A stretch of DNA of 12,644 nucleotides from the NCBI GenBank assembly GCA_003649695.1, contig QMSR01000015.1:1-12644 (forward strand), written 5' to 3'. Both the position numbers and the translations under genes were made by a program. Positions within the stretch are counted from its first letter, which is position 1. Each line of letters opens with the position of its first letter. Positions 12,276 through 12,644 of this stretch are shown piece after piece. The notes below the pieces were generated by a model. It saw only the letters and a program-made list of their open reading frames with translations. It was not told where the DNA came from and made no database searches. This DNA is from Thermoplasmata archaeon. GTDB lineage: Archaea > Thermoplasmatota > Thermoplasmata > Thermoplasmatales > B87-G9.

Positions 12276-12640
12276 AGAGGAGGTTCAGGGTGAAGGTGAA
12301 CGGAAAGGAGTTCATAGTGGAGGTCGAGGAGCTGGGGCGCAGGGAGCCCACCAGGATCACTGTTCCCAGGGTCATCGCCCCCGAGCCTCAGACCGAGGCC
12401 CCTAGGGCCGAGCCCCGGGAGTCGGGGGAGGGCACCGTGAGGGCACCCCTGGTCGGGAGGGTCCTGAGAATCCTCGTCTCCGAGGGTCAGCAGGTCAGGG
12501 CGGGCCAGACACTCCTCATCCTCGAGTCAATGAAAATGGAGAACGAGATCGTCTCGCCCAGGGACGGGACCGTGAGGAACATCAGGGTCAGGGAGGGGGA
12601 GACTGTGGAGAGGGGTCAGGTCCTCATGGAGGTGTCCTGA
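12272..12640 (+). CDS. mmdC: Biotin carrier subunit (biotinyl-lipoyl domain, MmdC-like)
   Basis: The 122-aa protein carries carboxybiotin between the carboxyltransferase and the next partner. An N-terminal region (1-31) with RFRVKVNGKEFIVEVEEL is followed by a flexible Pro/Ala/Glu linker (32-53) and the biotinyl domain (55-122). ESMKMEN at 85-91 places the biotinylated lysine at K88, framed by the two half-barrels APLVGRV and SPRDGTV. This N-terminal block plus linker is usual in methylmalonyl-CoA and oxaloacetate decarboxylase carriers and in archaeal carboxylase carriers. The ATG overlaps the OadG-like stop. The stop overlaps the start of another gene, so the operon continues past the window. 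Confidence 0.92.
   Translation: MKRRFRVKVNGKEFIVEVEELGRREPTRITVPRVIAPEPQTEAPRAEPRESGEGTVRAPLVGRVLRILVSEGQQVRAGQTLLILESMKMENEIVSPRDGTVRNIRVREGETVERGQVLMEVS
12628..12634 (+). promoter_or_regulatory. Ribosome binding site for the gene beginning at 12640
   Basis: GGAGGTG is a full Shine-Dalgarno match five bases before ATG at 12640, which overlaps the biotin carrier stop. It supports a further gene in the operon. Confidence 0.6.
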
Positions 12641-12644
12641 TGGA
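12640..12644 (+). CDS. First bases of the next operon gene (partial)
   Basis: ATG followed by GA at the window edge starts inside the biotin carrier stop codon, after a strong ribosome binding site. No protein sequence can be read. By gene order I would expect the membrane sodium-pump beta subunit (MmdB/OadB type), or a biotin carboxylase if the complex is a carboxylase. Confidence 0.4.

Noticed and set aside
1..12644. CRISPR arrays, insertion sequences, integrase or phage genes, rRNA genes
   Set aside because: No spaced direct repeats, transposase or integrase motifs, or rRNA-like stretches were seen; gene content and codon use look uniform and housekeeping-like.

Overview
The window is a densely packed, GC-rich piece of archaeal chromosome. 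Every recognisable gene lies on the + strand. Archaeal markers are ribosomal protein eL20 (LX), prefoldin alpha, an archaeal-type S15, transcription factor S, aIF5A with its hypusine site, a tRNA-Pro with encoded CCA, and what looks like a box C/D guide sRNA. Arginine is written mostly with AGG and many genes start with GTG or TTG. Isolated genes carry a TATA box about 24-29 bases before the start codon, which suggests leaderless mRNAs. Genes inside operons instead overlap by 4 bases (NTGA) or follow Shine-Dalgarno sequences. The gene order eL20-pfdA-ftsY and the pairs S15-DHH and aIF5A-agmatinase fit a (probably thermophilic) member of the Thermoproteota/TACK group. I cannot name the lineage from this window.

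Layout. Positions 16-1532: eL20, prefoldin alpha and FtsY (translation, folding, membrane targeting). Positions 1563-2699: a four-CBS-domain protein whose C-terminus resembles the ribosome hibernation factor (HPF/RaiA) fold. Positions 2722-3899: a SecB-like protein and a SAM hydroxide adenosyltransferase. Positions 3916-3992: tRNA-Pro(UGG). Positions 4028-6557: an S15, DHH phosphoesterase and TtuA/Ncs6-like PP-loop operon joined by ATGA overlaps. Positions 6587-8056: an AIM24/TIGR00266 protein, a small two-helix membrane protein, and a DUF429-like protein that appears to start at CTG. Positions 8062-9938: TFS, acylphosphatase, aIF5A and agmatinase. Positions 9957-10021: the C/D sRNA. Positions 9998-12640: an RDD membrane protein followed by the carboxyltransferase, OadG-like and biotin-carrier subunits of what looks like a sodium-pumping methylmalonyl-CoA decarboxylase. 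The next gene starts at 12640.

How the genes work together. Most of the window serves protein synthesis: ribosomal proteins, tRNA, rRNA modification, a possible hibernation factor, nascent-chain folding and targeting, transcript cleavage, and aIF5A, which needs spermidine-derived hypusine and sits next to a putrescine-forming agmatinase. The last operon belongs to energy and acyl-CoA metabolism at the membrane.

The most interesting points are: (1) a C/D sRNA with two exact 12-nt guides, a K-turn and an 8-bp terminal stem that contains the start codons of the RDD gene, one guide matching a conserved archaeal 16S rRNA segment; (2) the CBS-HPF fusion; (3) the likely CTG start of the DUF429-like gene; (4) a PP-loop tRNA-thiolase-like protein lacking its N-terminal zinc finger. 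I see no CRISPR array, insertion sequence, rRNA gene or prophage.
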